14,165 nt of DNA from NCBI GenBank assembly GCA_036564195.1, contig DATCLA010000302.1:1-14165 (forward strand). The letters run 5' to 3'. The DNA is from DATCLA01 sp036564195. Its GTDB lineage: Bacteria > Bacillota > UBA4882 > UBA8346. The notes below the pieces were generated by a model. That model saw nothing but the letters and a program-made list of their open reading frames with translations, was not told where the DNA came from and did no database searches. Made by a program: the position numbers and the translations under genes. Positions within the stretch are counted from its first letter, which is position 1. Every line of letters starts with the position of its first letter. Positions 1 to 7,220 of this stretch are shown here, one piece after another.

Positions 1-3
1 CTA

Positions 4-2007
4 CTACTCTGCCCCAGTGACAACTGCACCGGATCTGCTTTGCACCGGGCTATTATTAACACTAGGGACAGGGGTAGCACTAACCGGCGGAACGGTTCCG
101 GTCGGAAGCGGCGTATTACCGGCGGCACCGGATGGTTTTGAAGCAGTTTTCGCTTTTGGTTCCTCTCTTTCAATGCCGAAATAGGCCTCTAATATTTTCC
201 GTCCCACCGGGGCCGCACCGGCACTGCCGGATCCCCCCTGTTCAATGATAACCACCACCACGATCTCGGGGTTATCGACCGGTGCAAAACTGGCAAATAA
301 ACCGTTATTGTCATAAGGTGGCTTTTGGGCGGTACCGGTTTTTCCGGCCACCGGATACCGATCCAGGGGAAAACCTCTAAACGTACTTGCGGCCGTACCC
401 CCAGGCGCCACTACCCGCTTTAAACCTTCCTTGACAATAGCCACTGCTTCGGGTGCCATATTCAAATTAGCAGCCAATTCCGGTTTAAACCTAGCAATCT
501 CCTCCCCCGATTCATTGGTAATTTTAGTAACCAGGCGGGGGCGATAAATCTTGCCGCCGTTGGCGATTCCGGCATAAAACTGTGCTAACTGTAGTGGAGT
601 AACCGTTAATGCTCCCTGGCCAATCCCAAAATGGGCTGTCTCCGTAGGCCGCCATTTGTCCTTATAACGACGCCATTTCCATTCAGCATCAGGTACAAAG
701 CCTGACTTTTCGCCGGGAGCCAGATTAATTCCGGTCGGTTTACCAAACCTGAAATTCCGGGCATATTTGGATAAGTTACCAATTCCCACCCGACGGCTTA
801 ATTCATTCATCACAATATTACACGAATTTTTCAGCCCATCAATGATATTTTCGGAACCATGGATCGGCACCGGTACCGAATTTGATACCGTCCAACATTT
901 CGGATAATAGGGTTGAGGGTCATAACCGTTACAATAAAAGCGGTCCTCCAAAGTGACTTTATTTTCCATCAGCGCAGTAATCACCGTCAATGGTTTAATC
1001 GTTGAACCCGGCGCGTATTCACCTTGTAAGGCCCGGTTGGTAAAGGGATTCAACGGGTTGTTGTACAGTTGTTTAGCGACAGCTTTCGGAATCGGTCCGA
1101 CAAAAATGTTGGGGTCGTACCCCGGTTTACTGACCATCGCTAAGATATCACCGGTCCGAGGATCCATCGCCAAGGCTACCCCGGATTTGGCTTTTTTGTA
1201 CTTAGTGTGCTCTTGAAGATAGTTAAACTGTTCTTCCAATGCTTGTTCCGCAGCTAATTGCAGTTTATAATCCAGTGTCAGGTGCAGATTGTTTCCCGGC
1301 TGCGGTTCTCTGTATTCGAGGCGGCGCAACGGACGGTCGTGAATATCAACTTCAAAAATAATGCCGCCGTCCACTCCGCGCAAGTATTGTTCATAAGTCT
1401 TCTCTAAGCCGCTTTTGCCCAAAATATCGCCAATCCGGTAACCGTCTTTTTTTAACTCCGACAATTCCCGATCATTAATCTCCCGGAGATAGCCAAACAA
1501 ATGACTGGCAAATTCACCGTTAGGATAGTAACGCAAGGGGACCGGGTCAACTTCGACGCCGGGAAGGTCCATTTTGGATTCATAGAGCCTGACAATGGTC
1601 TGAGGATCGACATCCTTCATGATGGGGACATATTGATAAGGGTAACGCCCTGCCATCTTCGGATCCGGCTTGAGCCTGCTGCGGATCTCAGCTTCTGATA
1701 TTTTAAGAATCTCGCTTAACTTTTTAATTACTTCCGGTTTATCCTTTAGATCATCCGGAACCGCCATCACATTATGGGAAGTTCTGCTGGTGACCATAAT
1801 CTTACCGTTACGGTCATAAAAAATGCCGCGTGGGGCATTAATTCGAATAATCCTGGTCTGGTTTTCCCGAGATTTTAACATAATCCGGTCGCCTTGCATG
1901 ATTTGGAGGATCCAGATCCGGAAAAACAAAATCATAAAAACCCCAATTACAATTGAAGTCAAAATTTTAAATTTGGGTTCCAAATCTCGAATGAAATCCT
2001 CTTTCAC
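4..2007 (-). CDS. mrdA: Penicillin-binding protein 2 (elongasome transpeptidase)
   Basis: Class B penicillin-binding protein that cross-links peptidoglycan during side-wall elongation; membrane-anchored with its catalytic domain outside. Counting from the GTG at 2007 the protein has 667 residues. A single membrane anchor lies at about 15-38. The dimerisation/pedestal region follows (NAPRGIFYDRNG at 57-68), then the transpeptidase domain with the three active-site motifs: STIK at 335-338 (nucleophile Ser335), SCN at 395-397 and KTGTAQ at 556-561. A tail of about 50 residues rich in Pro, Thr, Ser and Ala follows the domain. The open frame extends to 2031, but the GTG at 2005-2007 has GGAGG seven bases upstream, whereas the GTG at 2031 has no such site and would overlap mreD. 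It is the last gene of the mreBCD cluster in view. A sporulation-specific PBP is possible but less likely next to mreBCD. Confidence 0.95.
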   Translation of the reverse strand: MKEDFIRDLEPKFKILTSIVIGVFMILFFRIWILQIMQGDRIMLKSRENQTRIIRINAPRGIFYDRNGKIMVTSRTSHNVMAVPDDLKDKPEVIKKLSEILKISEAEIRSRLKPDPKMAGRYPYQYVPIMKDVDPQTIVRLYESKMDLPGVEVDPVPLRYYPNGEFASHLFGYLREINDRELSELKKDGYRIGDILGKSGLEKTYEQYLRGVDGGIIFEVDIHDRPLRRLEYREPQPGNNLHLTLDYKLQLAAEQALEEQFNYLQEHTKYKKAKSGVALAMDPRTGDILAMVSKPGYDPNIFVGPIPKAVAKQLYNNPLNPFTNRALQGEYAPGSTIKPLTVITALMENKVTLEDRFYCNGYDPQPYYPKCWTVSNSVPVPIHGSENIIDGLKNSCNIVMNELSRRVGIGNLSKYARNFRFGKPTGINLAPGEKSGFVPDAEWKWRRYKDKWRPTETAHFGIGQGALTVTPLQLAQFYAGIANGGKIYRPRLVTKITNESGEEIARFKPELAANLNMAPEAVAIVKEGLKRVVAPGGTAASTFRGFPLDRYPVAGKTGTAQKPPYDNNGLFASFAPVDNPEIVVVVIIEQGGSGSAGAAPVGRKILEAYFGIEREEPKAKTASKPSGAAGNTPLPTGTVPPVSATPVPSVNNSPVQSRSGAVVTGAE

Positions 2008-2014
2008 CGAATTA

Positions 2015-2019
2015 CCTCC
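2015..2019 (-). promoter_or_regulatory. Ribosome binding site that fixes the PBP2 start
   Basis: The minus strand reads GGAGG here, seven bases before the GTG at 2005-2007. It sits in the 13-base gap between the mreD stop (2021-2023) and that GTG, which argues for the shorter PBP2 and against the longer frame overlapping mreD. Confidence 0.75.
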
Positions 2020-2020
2020 G

Positions 2021-2524
2021 TTAAAAGTCACTGGACCGTTCCGAAATAAAATAGTCTATTTTATATAATAAATGATAAATAACCGGTGCTAAGACCGCAT
2101 TATAACATGCCATTGGTAAAATGGTATGTAATACATTCCCCCAAAAATTCAAATTAGCACCGAAAGAAATATAAACTACCAGATTCAGGGTTTCAAACAA
2201 AAAAGTACCGAAATAAACCGCAAACACCGGTACTAAGAGATTATCCTTGAAAATCGTTTTCTCCAACAAACCGGCAGAAAATCCGGCTAATACTTTAGTG
2301 AATACTCCGATGCCGATAATATTCCCAGCTACCAAATCCATAAAAAAACCGGCCAGGAGTCCTAAATTAGCGCCGATATAGGGACCTTTCAATAAAGCAT
2401 AGGAGATGACAATGATAAACACCAGATCCGGTCTGACATCTGCGGGCAAGTACAACTGGGCCAACCAGGTCGACTGAATCACCACGCCTAAAACTACGCC
2501 CGAAGCTAAAATTAAATAGCGCAT
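2021..2524 (-). CDS. mreD: Rod shape-determining protein MreD
   Basis: Integral membrane partner of MreC and PBP2 in the elongasome. The 167-residue length is usual for MreD. It is strongly hydrophobic with about five membrane segments (roughly 3-25, 33-50, 52-82, 95-120 and 128-155). The motif RPDLVFIIVISYALLKG (31-47) followed by GLLAGFFMDL (55-64) is characteristic of the family. The ATG directly abuts the mreC stop (TAA then ATG with no gap), and its GGGAGG ribosome site lies inside the last mreC codons, so the two are probably translationally coupled. Its role beyond stabilising the complex is poorly defined in the family as a whole. Confidence 0.93.
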   Translation of the reverse strand: MRYLILASGVVLGVVIQSTWLAQLYLPADVRPDLVFIIVISYALLKGPYIGANLGLLAGFFMDLVAGNIIGIGVFTKVLAGFSAGLLEKTIFKDNLLVPVFAVYFGTFLFETLNLVVYISFGANLNFWGNVLHTILPMACYNAVLAPVIYHLLYKIDYFISERSSDF

Positions 2525-3556
2525 TTACTGACCTCCCAGATTAATGGTACTTACTGGTGCGGAGGAGGTTATGGGTGTTCTGGAAGCTGACGGAGGCAAT
2601 GAAGCCGCCGGCGGTGCCGTCACCGGCTGCGGAGTAACCGGTGCAGTCTCTTGCGAAACCCGCGGACTCGCCGGAGCAAGTAACCGGTTAATTTCCTTTG
2701 GCGTAATAGGCTCTGGTGGCCTTTTAATCATTTTTACTACATAAACGAATTTCAATTTACCAAGTTGCACAACTGGTTTAATCAGCGCCTGATGCGCCAG
2801 TTTATTACTGCTTTTATTGACAACGGTTACTCTCCCAATGGGAATACCGCTGGGAAACTTTTCACTAGCATCGCTGGTAATAATTAAATCATTTTTCTTT
2901 AAATCAAAAAAATAACTGTCAATGGCCGGATTAATCGTGCACAGGCCCCGGGTTGCGCCGCCGCCGCGAACGATTACCATATTATTGGTACGTTGGACCA
3001 CACCGCCGATATAGTTCCCTTCACGGGCATCGCTGATTAAGATTACTTCTGCGGAATTTTTCCGGACTTCCCCGATACGGCCGACCACTCCTTCCGGACT
3101 GATTACAGCTAAACCTTTTTGTAACCCATGGCGTGACCCCTTATTAATCACAAATGTATAATTCCAATTGTTAGGGCTTACCGCAATGATCTCCGCTGTA
3201 ACCAATTGATGGATTTGGTTTTTTTCAAACCGCAAGGCATCACGCAGCCGGTCGTTTTCCTCCTTTAAAATGGCATAACTCAACTGACGGGTTTGCAACT
3301 GGTAGAGCTTAGCCCGTAACTTTTGGTTTTCAACTTTTAAGTGTGCCAATTCGGACAGGTTTTTCCAGCCGTCGCTGATGGCCTTACTGGAAAAGCTGAA
3401 CAGGTTTTCCAATGGAGCAATTGCGGTGTTTAAAAAGTACTCACATTTACTTTCGGTTACTCTCCCTCGGGACGTAACAAACATTACCCAGGTGATTAAG
3501 AGAAAGATTACCGCAAAAAACATTAAGAATCTTCTATTATGAAATATCTGCAGCAA
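2525..3556 (-). CDS. mreC: Rod shape-determining protein MreC
   Basis: Bitopic membrane protein that links the MreB cytoskeleton to the wall-synthesis enzymes outside; in other bacteria it activates PBP2. Residues 1-8 are cytoplasmic, a membrane anchor spans about 9-28, a coiled coil lies at about 66-112 (LKVENQKLRAKLYQLQTR), and the beta-domain runs from about 118 to 277 with VINKGSRHGLQKGLAVISPE (136-155) and PEGVVGRIGEV (154-164). After residue 280 comes a tail of about 63 residues rich in Pro, Ala, Ser and Thr that is longer than usual. The start is TTG, supported by GGTGATC five bases upstream, an exact match to the end of the anti-Shine-Dalgarno region. A start at Met12 would cut into the membrane anchor. 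Confidence 0.93.
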   Translation of the reverse strand: MLQIFHNRRFLMFFAVIFLLITWVMFVTSRGRVTESKCEYFLNTAIAPLENLFSFSSKAISDGWKNLSELAHLKVENQKLRAKLYQLQTRQLSYAILKEENDRLRDALRFEKNQIHQLVTAEIIAVSPNNWNYTFVINKGSRHGLQKGLAVISPEGVVGRIGEVRKNSAEVILISDAREGNYIGGVVQRTNNMVIVRGGGATRGLCTINPAIDSYFFDLKKNDLIITSDASEKFPSGIPIGRVTVVNKSSNKLAHQALIKPVVQLGKLKFVYVVKMIKRPPEPITPKEINRLLAPASPRVSQETAPVTPQPVTAPPAASLPPSASRTPITSSAPVSTINLGGQ

Positions 3557-3561
3557 CTACA

Positions 3562-3568
3562 GATCACC
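3562..3568 (-). promoter_or_regulatory. Extended ribosome binding site for the mreC TTG start
   Basis: The minus strand reads GGTGATC, complementary to the extreme 3' end of 16S rRNA (GATCACC). It is offset from the usual GGAGG core and spaced five bases from the TTG at 3554-3556. It is the main evidence for the TTG start. Confidence 0.6.
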
Positions 3569-3573
3569 CTTTG

Positions 3574-4620
3574 CTAAGCCATCTTTTTATTGGAAATTAA
3601 TACACCCCGCCGAAAATCATGATAACTACGTTCCAAAGCAATCCCGGTTCCCCTGGCTACGCAGGTTAAAGGATCTTCCGCAATTTGCACCGGCATTCCG
3701 GTTTCTTCCGATAATAAACGGTTAATTCCCTTTAACAAAGAACCGCCTCCGGACATAACCACACCTTTGTCTAAAATATCGGCAGCTAATTCAGGCGGGG
3801 TCCGTTCCAAAGTCATTTTGACCGCTTCGAGAATACTGGAAACCGGTTCCGCTAAGGCTTCCTGAATCTCCTTACTGGTTACCACGATAGTCTTTGGCAA
3901 CCCGGTCAACAGATCCCTCCCTCTGATCTCCATTGATTCCTTAAGGCTATCGTCAGGGTAGGCTGAACCGATTTCTTTTTTGATATCTTCGGCGGAACGC
4001 TCGCCAATCATCAAATTATAGTGACGCTTGATGTAATGGGCAATTGCTTCATTCATTTCATCACCGGCCACCCGGAGCGAACGGCTGGACACGATCCCAC
4101 CCAGGGATATTACAGCAACCTCCGTCGTACCCCCGCCGATATCGACAATCAGGTTACCGCTGGGCTCTTCAACTTGTAACCCGGCGCCAATCGCCGCCGC
4201 CATCGGTTCTTCTATCAAAAATACTTCTCTGGCTCCGGCTTGAATTCCGGCGTCCATAACAGCCCGTTTTTCAACTTCGGTCACACCGGAGGGTACGCCA
4301 ATAATTACTCGCGGCGAAAGGATTCCTACGTTTTTTCCGGCTTTATTGATAAAATAGCGTAACATCTTTTCGGTTACGTCAAAATCAGCGATTACTCCAT
4401 CTTTCATGGGACGAACCGCCACAATATTACCGGGTGTCCGTCCCACCATCAGATTGGCTTCGTTTCCTACCGCGAATATATTATTAGTATCCTTTTCAAT
4501 CGCCACTACCGTAGGTTCTTGCAACACCACTCCTTTACCCTTAACATAGACCAGGGTGTTCGCTGTTCCTAAATCAATACCCATATCCTTGGCAAATCGT
4601 CCCAGTATAGACTTTAACAT
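3574..4620 (-). CDS. mreB: Rod shape-determining protein MreB (actin homologue)
   Basis: ATP-binding actin-like protein that forms membrane-bound filaments and steers the wall-elongation machinery. All family signatures are visible in the 348 residues: phosphate loop GIDLGTANT (14-22), GVPSGVTEVEKRAV (108-121), IEEPMAAAIGAGL (136-148), second phosphate loop DIGGGTTEVAVI (160-171) and adenosine loop SGGGSLLKG (290-298). The N-terminal run before GIDLG is basic and hydrophobic, fitting a membrane-contacting end. The ATG is preceded by GGAAGGGG about seven bases away. It lies 44 bases after radC and 17 bases before mreC. The Mbl or MreBH paralogues cannot be excluded by sequence alone, but the mreCD context favours MreB. 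Confidence 0.97.
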   Translation of the reverse strand: MLKSILGRFAKDMGIDLGTANTLVYVKGKGVVLQEPTVVAIEKDTNNIFAVGNEANLMVGRTPGNIVAVRPMKDGVIADFDVTEKMLRYFINKAGKNVGILSPRVIIGVPSGVTEVEKRAVMDAGIQAGAREVFLIEEPMAAAIGAGLQVEEPSGNLIVDIGGGTTEVAVISLGGIVSSRSLRVAGDEMNEAIAHYIKRHYNLMIGERSAEDIKKEIGSAYPDDSLKESMEIRGRDLLTGLPKTIVVTSKEIQEALAEPVSSILEAVKMTLERTPPELAADILDKGVVMSGGGSLLKGINRLLSEETGMPVQIAEDPLTCVARGTGIALERSYHDFRRGVLISNKKMA

Positions 4621-4664
4621 CCCTAAACCCCTTCCGCAATTTAAATATTTGGTTTATTTTTCTA

Positions 4665-5351
4665 TCATAATTTGCCCTGTTCTTTCAAGCTGATATAACG
4701 ATTATCACCGAAAATAACATGATCAATAATTTGAATCCCGATAATCTCACCAGCTTCCCGCAACCGGGTAGTTAAAATCAAATCATCCCGGCTTGGATTA
4801 GGGTCGCCACTCGGGTGATTATGAGCTAAAACCAGACCGGCGCAGTTAGATTTGATCGCTTCTTTAAAAACCTCACGGGGATGGACCGGCGCTGAACTTA
4901 AAAGACCGATTGCAGTAGTCACCACTTTTAAAACCTGGTTTTTAACATTTAAGTGGACCACTTTAAAATGTTCCCGGTCCAGGTTCTGAAAGCCGGTTTT
5001 CAGCAGTTCATATACATCATGGGGCTTTTTTATCTCCGGCAACCTTACCGGACTGCGGGTAAAAATTCGGCGCCCCAATTCAAACGCTGCCTTTAGCTGA
5101 ACGGCTTTGGCTTGCCCCATGCCGGGTAATTCTGCCATCTCTTCCCAGGAGGCTTTAGCTAATCCATCTAAATCCTTAAACGATCCCAACAACGCTTCAG
5201 CCAAAGTCAAGGCACTGCGCCTGGCGGAGCCGGTTCTGAGAATAATCGCAATTAATTCGGCAGCTGATAAATTTTCCGGCCCATAATGGATCAACCGTTC
5301 CCTGGGCCGTTCTTCAGGAGGCAAACTTTTAATCGTAAGTAGTTTATCCAT
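4665..5351 (-). CDS. radC: RadC family JAMM/MPN+ domain protein
   Basis: Member of the RadC (UPF0758) family: an N-terminal helix-hairpin-helix segment followed by a JAMM metalloprotease-like domain. The original DNA-repair assignment is doubtful and the cellular role is unsettled. With the ATG at 5351 the protein has 228 residues. The SLPPEERPRERL opening (9-20) is typical, the hairpin lies at about 75-94 (LPGMGQAKAVQLKAAFELGRR in the long frame), and the zinc-site motif HNHPSGDPNPSRDD spans 177-190, with the upstream acidic residue in DREHFKVV (125-132). The frame stays open to a TTG at 5378, but that start would overlap maf and lacks a ribosome site; AGGAG lies four bases before the ATG at 5351. 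Only one base separates it from the maf stop. Confidence 0.93.
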   Translation of the reverse strand: MDKLLTIKSLPPEERPRERLIHYGPENLSAAELIAIILRTGSARRSALTLAEALLGSFKDLDGLAKASWEEMAELPGMGQAKAVQLKAAFELGRRIFTRSPVRLPEIKKPHDVYELLKTGFQNLDREHFKVVHLNVKNQVLKVVTTAIGLLSSAPVHPREVFKEAIKSNCAGLVLAHNHPSGDPNPSRDDLILTTRLREAGEIIGIQIIDHVIFGDNRYISLKEQGKL

Positions 5352-5352
5352 C

Positions 5353-5937
5353 TTACTCCTGCCAGATTGAAATTCCAAAACCCTGAAGCATGGCTACCAG
5401 TTTGCCTAGGGGCAACCCGACTACATTAAAGTAACAGCCCTCAATCCGTTCCACCAAAACCGCTCCCAAACCCTGAATCCCGTAAGCCCCTGCTTTATCC
5501 AACGGTTCTCCGGTGGCCACATAAGCCTGGATCTCAGCGGGGGCCAGGGGGCGTAACACTACTTCGGTCATTGCATAATCGGTGGCCAGCTTGCCGGTGA
5601 CCGGTTCAAATATAGCTATTCCTGTAAAAACCTGGTGCCTTTTACCGCTTAAAGCCTTCAACATGGTTGCTGCTTCAGCCGGAGAAGCCGGTTTACCTAA
5701 TACCTGATTGCCCAAAAGCACTACTGTATCCGCGCCGATAATAACACCTTCCCTTACTCGGTCAGCAGCTGCTTTGGCTTTAGCAAGGGCCAAAGCTACG
5801 ACCAGTTGTTCCGGAGTGGTTGTTTGGGGTGGAAGGTCCTCCGAGACATTGCTAACGACAATCTTAAAATTTAAGCCGATCTGTCTTAACAGCTCAGCCC
5901 GACGGGGCGAAGCTGAGGCCAAAATCAACTGTTTCAT
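5353..5937 (-). CDS. maf: Maf-family nucleoside triphosphate pyrophosphatase
   Basis: Maf/YhdE enzymes hydrolyse dTTP, UTP or modified nucleotides to the monophosphate and pyrophosphate, acting as house-cleaning enzymes; they were first linked to septum formation. The 194 residues are standard length and carry SASPRR (8-13), GADTVV (68-73), GKPASPAEA (81-89), SGKRHQVFTG (97-106), DKAGAYGIQG (147-156) and GCYFNVVGLPL (167-177). The ATG has AAAGGAA about eight bases upstream, overlapping the stop of the preceding DUF4321 gene. The pairing with radC and mreB is a long-known arrangement in Bacillota. Whether it prefers dTTP/UTP (YhdE type) or m7GTP (YceF type) is not certain by eye. Confidence 0.95.
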   Translation of the reverse strand: MKQLILASASPRRAELLRQIGLNFKIVVSNVSEDLPPQTTTPEQLVVALALAKAKAAADRVREGVIIGADTVVLLGNQVLGKPASPAEAATMLKALSGKRHQVFTGIAIFEPVTGKLATDYAMTEVVLRPLAPAEIQAYVATGEPLDKAGAYGIQGLGAVLVERIEGCYFNVVGLPLGKLVAMLQGFGISIWQE

Positions 5938-5950
5938 TTACGAGTTCCTT

Positions 5951-6220
5951 TTAGATTTTCCGATAGATCATAAACGCGATGATAACACCAATTATAGTAG
6001 CTAAATTCAGATGAATTTTAAAACCAAAGGTTAATGAAAAAGTATCAGCCAGATGAAAGGTCTGCGGGGAAATTTCAGCAGAGGCGCCTTTAGCAATAAT
6101 TGGTATAAATGGCCGTAAAATTTCACCCAAGATCGTTCCTAAAATAAAACCCATCAAGAGTAAGAAAACCAGAATTGCACAGTGGGTAGTGCTGCCAGAA
6201 CGATTCAAATTCTTCACCAT
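5951..6220 (-). CDS. DUF4321-like small membrane protein
   Basis: Small membrane protein of unknown function. It has two hydrophobic segments (about 13-40 and 68-87 counting from the ATG at 6220) joined by a polar loop. The pattern GFILGTILGEIL near the first segment and SLTFGFKIHLNLATIIGVIIAF near the end match what I recall of the DUF4321 family, which often sits just upstream of maf in clostridia. The frame is open to an ATG at 6280 (109 residues). I chose the ATG at 6218-6220 (89 residues) because family members start shortly before the first membrane segment, but neither start has a convincing ribosome site, and the adjacent GTG at 6217 is also possible. Thirteen bases separate it from maf, so it probably heads the mre operon. 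Confidence 0.65.
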   Translation of the reverse strand: MVKNLNRSGSTTHCAILVFLLLMGFILGTILGEILRPFIPIIAKGASAEISPQTFHLADTFSLTFGFKIHLNLATIIGVIIAFMIYRKI

Positions 6221-6280
6221 CCATTCAATCTTTGATTCCACATTAATATCATAAATTCCTTTCTGGATTTGTAAAACCAT

Positions 6281-6684
6281 ATAAAATTATCTGGAATTAC
6301 AGCGTGAATATACCAATATTTATTATCCCACTTTTGAAATCGGTAGAAAGCCATCCATTGGTTAAGTAGTCTCAATCTAAGACATAACTAATTCAGCCAC
6401 TCGGGAGACTCACCTCTCCAAAGTGGCGTTTAATATTAAGGAAACAAATACTCCATTGACAGGGGCATCTTATATGCCTTATCTGCAATAGAAGTAAAAA
6501 TATTTGCTATTTATGATTCTCTTAATTTAAATTTATAGCGTAAATTTGAAAGCTGGTCGCTACTTCCGGAGGTATGAATAACTCTTAGCTAAACGAAAGT
6601 CACTCCGAAATGAAAACTGATGCGTCTTACACCGCTTGGCATGGTAACAATATCTTATCTACCTGTTTTCATAGAAACTGAGGG
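6281..6684. other. 404-base intergenic region without a gene
   Basis: I found no coding frame with support on either strand. The stretch is AT-rich and holds a strong hairpin at 6396-6427 (listed separately), a plus-strand TTGACA at 6456-6461 with a poor -10 (TATCTG, 18 bases on), and a plus-strand GGAGGT directly before a four-codon frame near 6569-6586. No intrinsic terminator with a T-run ends the CoA-binding gene here, and I see no clear promoter for the DUF4321-maf-radC-mre unit, although one is expected in this region. Confidence 0.5.
6396..6427. repeat. Strong hairpin (interrupted 6 + 5 bp stem)
   Basis: On the plus strand GCCACT (6396-6401) pairs with AGTGGC (6422-6427), and inside it GGAGA (6404-6408) pairs with TCTCC (6415-6419), closing a six-base loop. 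The two stems are separated by a 2 x 2 internal loop, one pair of which can be a wobble. No T-run follows on either strand, so it does not look like an intrinsic terminator. The minus strand resembles the 5' part of a serine tRNA (GGAGAGGTG, then CCGAGTGGCTGAA), but no T-arm or matching acceptor end follows. Confidence 0.6.
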
Positions 6685-7047
6685 CTAAAGCACACAGGCT
6701 TGTACCGCTTGCAACCCTTTTTCATTTACAAGCGCCAGCAACTCATCATTATAAGTGCCCGGTTGGAACCAGATATTTTTGATTCCCAGTTCCGCAGCTT
6801 CTTCAATGATTGCTTTACCGTGCTTAGGCGTAACTACCATATTAATTACTTCCGGTTTTTGGGGAAGGGATTTTAAATCTGGGTAGCAAGGATCACCATC
6901 AACCTTTTCATATTTGGGGTTAACTGGATAAACTTCGTATCCTCTGGATTTTAATTTTTTATAAATTATATTGCCATATTTGTTCGGATCATTATTAGCG
7001 CCGACTACAGCCCATATTTTCTGCTCCAACATTATATTTTCTAACAT
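6685..7047 (-). CDS. CoA-binding domain protein (YccU-like)
   Basis: Single-domain Rossmann-fold protein of the CoA-binding family, related to the N-terminal domain of succinyl-CoA synthetase alpha and acyl-CoA synthetases. The 120 residues are slightly shorter than usual. Visible features are a nucleotide-binding start IWAVVGANNDPNKYG (11-25), GYEVYPVNP (36-44), EVINMVVTP (66-74) and IWFQPGTYND (92-101), ending in a Cys-containing ACVL. Family members bind CoA, but their physiological role is unknown. The ATG at 7047 has only a distant GGGAGG (14 bases), so initiation may depend on coupling to the small ORF ending three bases upstream at 7051. A start at Met6 (7032) is possible. It is probably transcribed from the promoter at 7192-7220. 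Confidence 0.85.
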   Translation of the reverse strand: MLENIMLEQKIWAVVGANNDPNKYGNIIYKKLKSRGYEVYPVNPKYEKVDGDPCYPDLKSLPQKPEVINMVVTPKHGKAIIEEAAELGIKNIWFQPGTYNDELLALVNEKGLQAVQACVL

Positions 7048-7050
7048 GAT

Positions 7051-7185
7051 CTATTGATAATCCTCCCAATTTTTACTTTTCGAATCCCGCTTCCAATTGG
7101 AGCCTATTCCCAAGGTTTTCAACCTCCGAGATAAACCTGGTGTTCCCGCTTCAACCGGTGTCTTGAATCCTTGTAAAGCTGTCAT
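7051..7185 (-). CDS. 44-residue ORF upstream of the CoA-binding gene
   Basis: Open frame from an ATG at 7183-7185 to a TAG that ends three bases before the CoA-binding gene. The product would be basic and glycine/serine-rich, opening with MTALQGFKTPVEAG and ending in KSKNWEDYQ. I do not recognise it. No Shine-Dalgarno sequence precedes the ATG. The predicted start point of the promoter at 7192-7220 falls at or within a base or two of this ATG, so if translated it would be from a leaderless message. Alternatively this is simply the 5' untranslated leader of the CoA-binding gene: an in-frame stop lies four codons upstream of the ATG and an open run of this length can occur by chance. Confidence 0.3.
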   Translation of the reverse strand: MTALQGFKTPVEAGTPGLSRRLKTLGIGSNWKRDSKSKNWEDYQ

Positions 7186-7191
7186 ATCAAT

Positions 7192-7220
7192 GTTTTATGC
7201 TTATTTTAAGCATATGTCAA
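7192..7220 (-). promoter_or_regulatory. Sigma-A-type promoter with a palindrome in its spacer
   Basis: The minus strand has a perfect -35 TTGACA (7215-7220), a 17-base spacer and a -10 TAAAAC (7192-7197, four of six consensus bases). Transcription would start near 7185 and run into the 44-codon ORF and the CoA-binding gene. The spacer is almost exactly filled by the perfect inverted repeat at 7197-7213, which suggests a repressor or other regulator binds between the two promoter boxes. Confidence 0.55.
7197..7213. repeat. Perfect palindrome, probable operator
   Basis: The sequence ATGCTTATTTTAAGCAT has two perfect 7-base arms (ATGCTTA and TAAGCAT) around TTT. It lies between the -35 and -10 boxes of the minus-strand promoter, which is typical for an operator. 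The RNA form is not followed by a T-run, so a terminator for the upstream 50-codon ORF is unlikely. The cognate regulator is unknown. Confidence 0.55.

Noticed and set aside
6456..6485. Plus-strand TTGACA with a possible -10 at 18 bases
   Set aside because: The -10 matches only three consensus positions and no plus-strand gene follows.
7075..7100. Plus-strand TTCGAATCCCGC resembling a tRNA T-arm
   Set aside because: The 5' half of the T-stem (GCGGG) and the other tRNA arms are missing.
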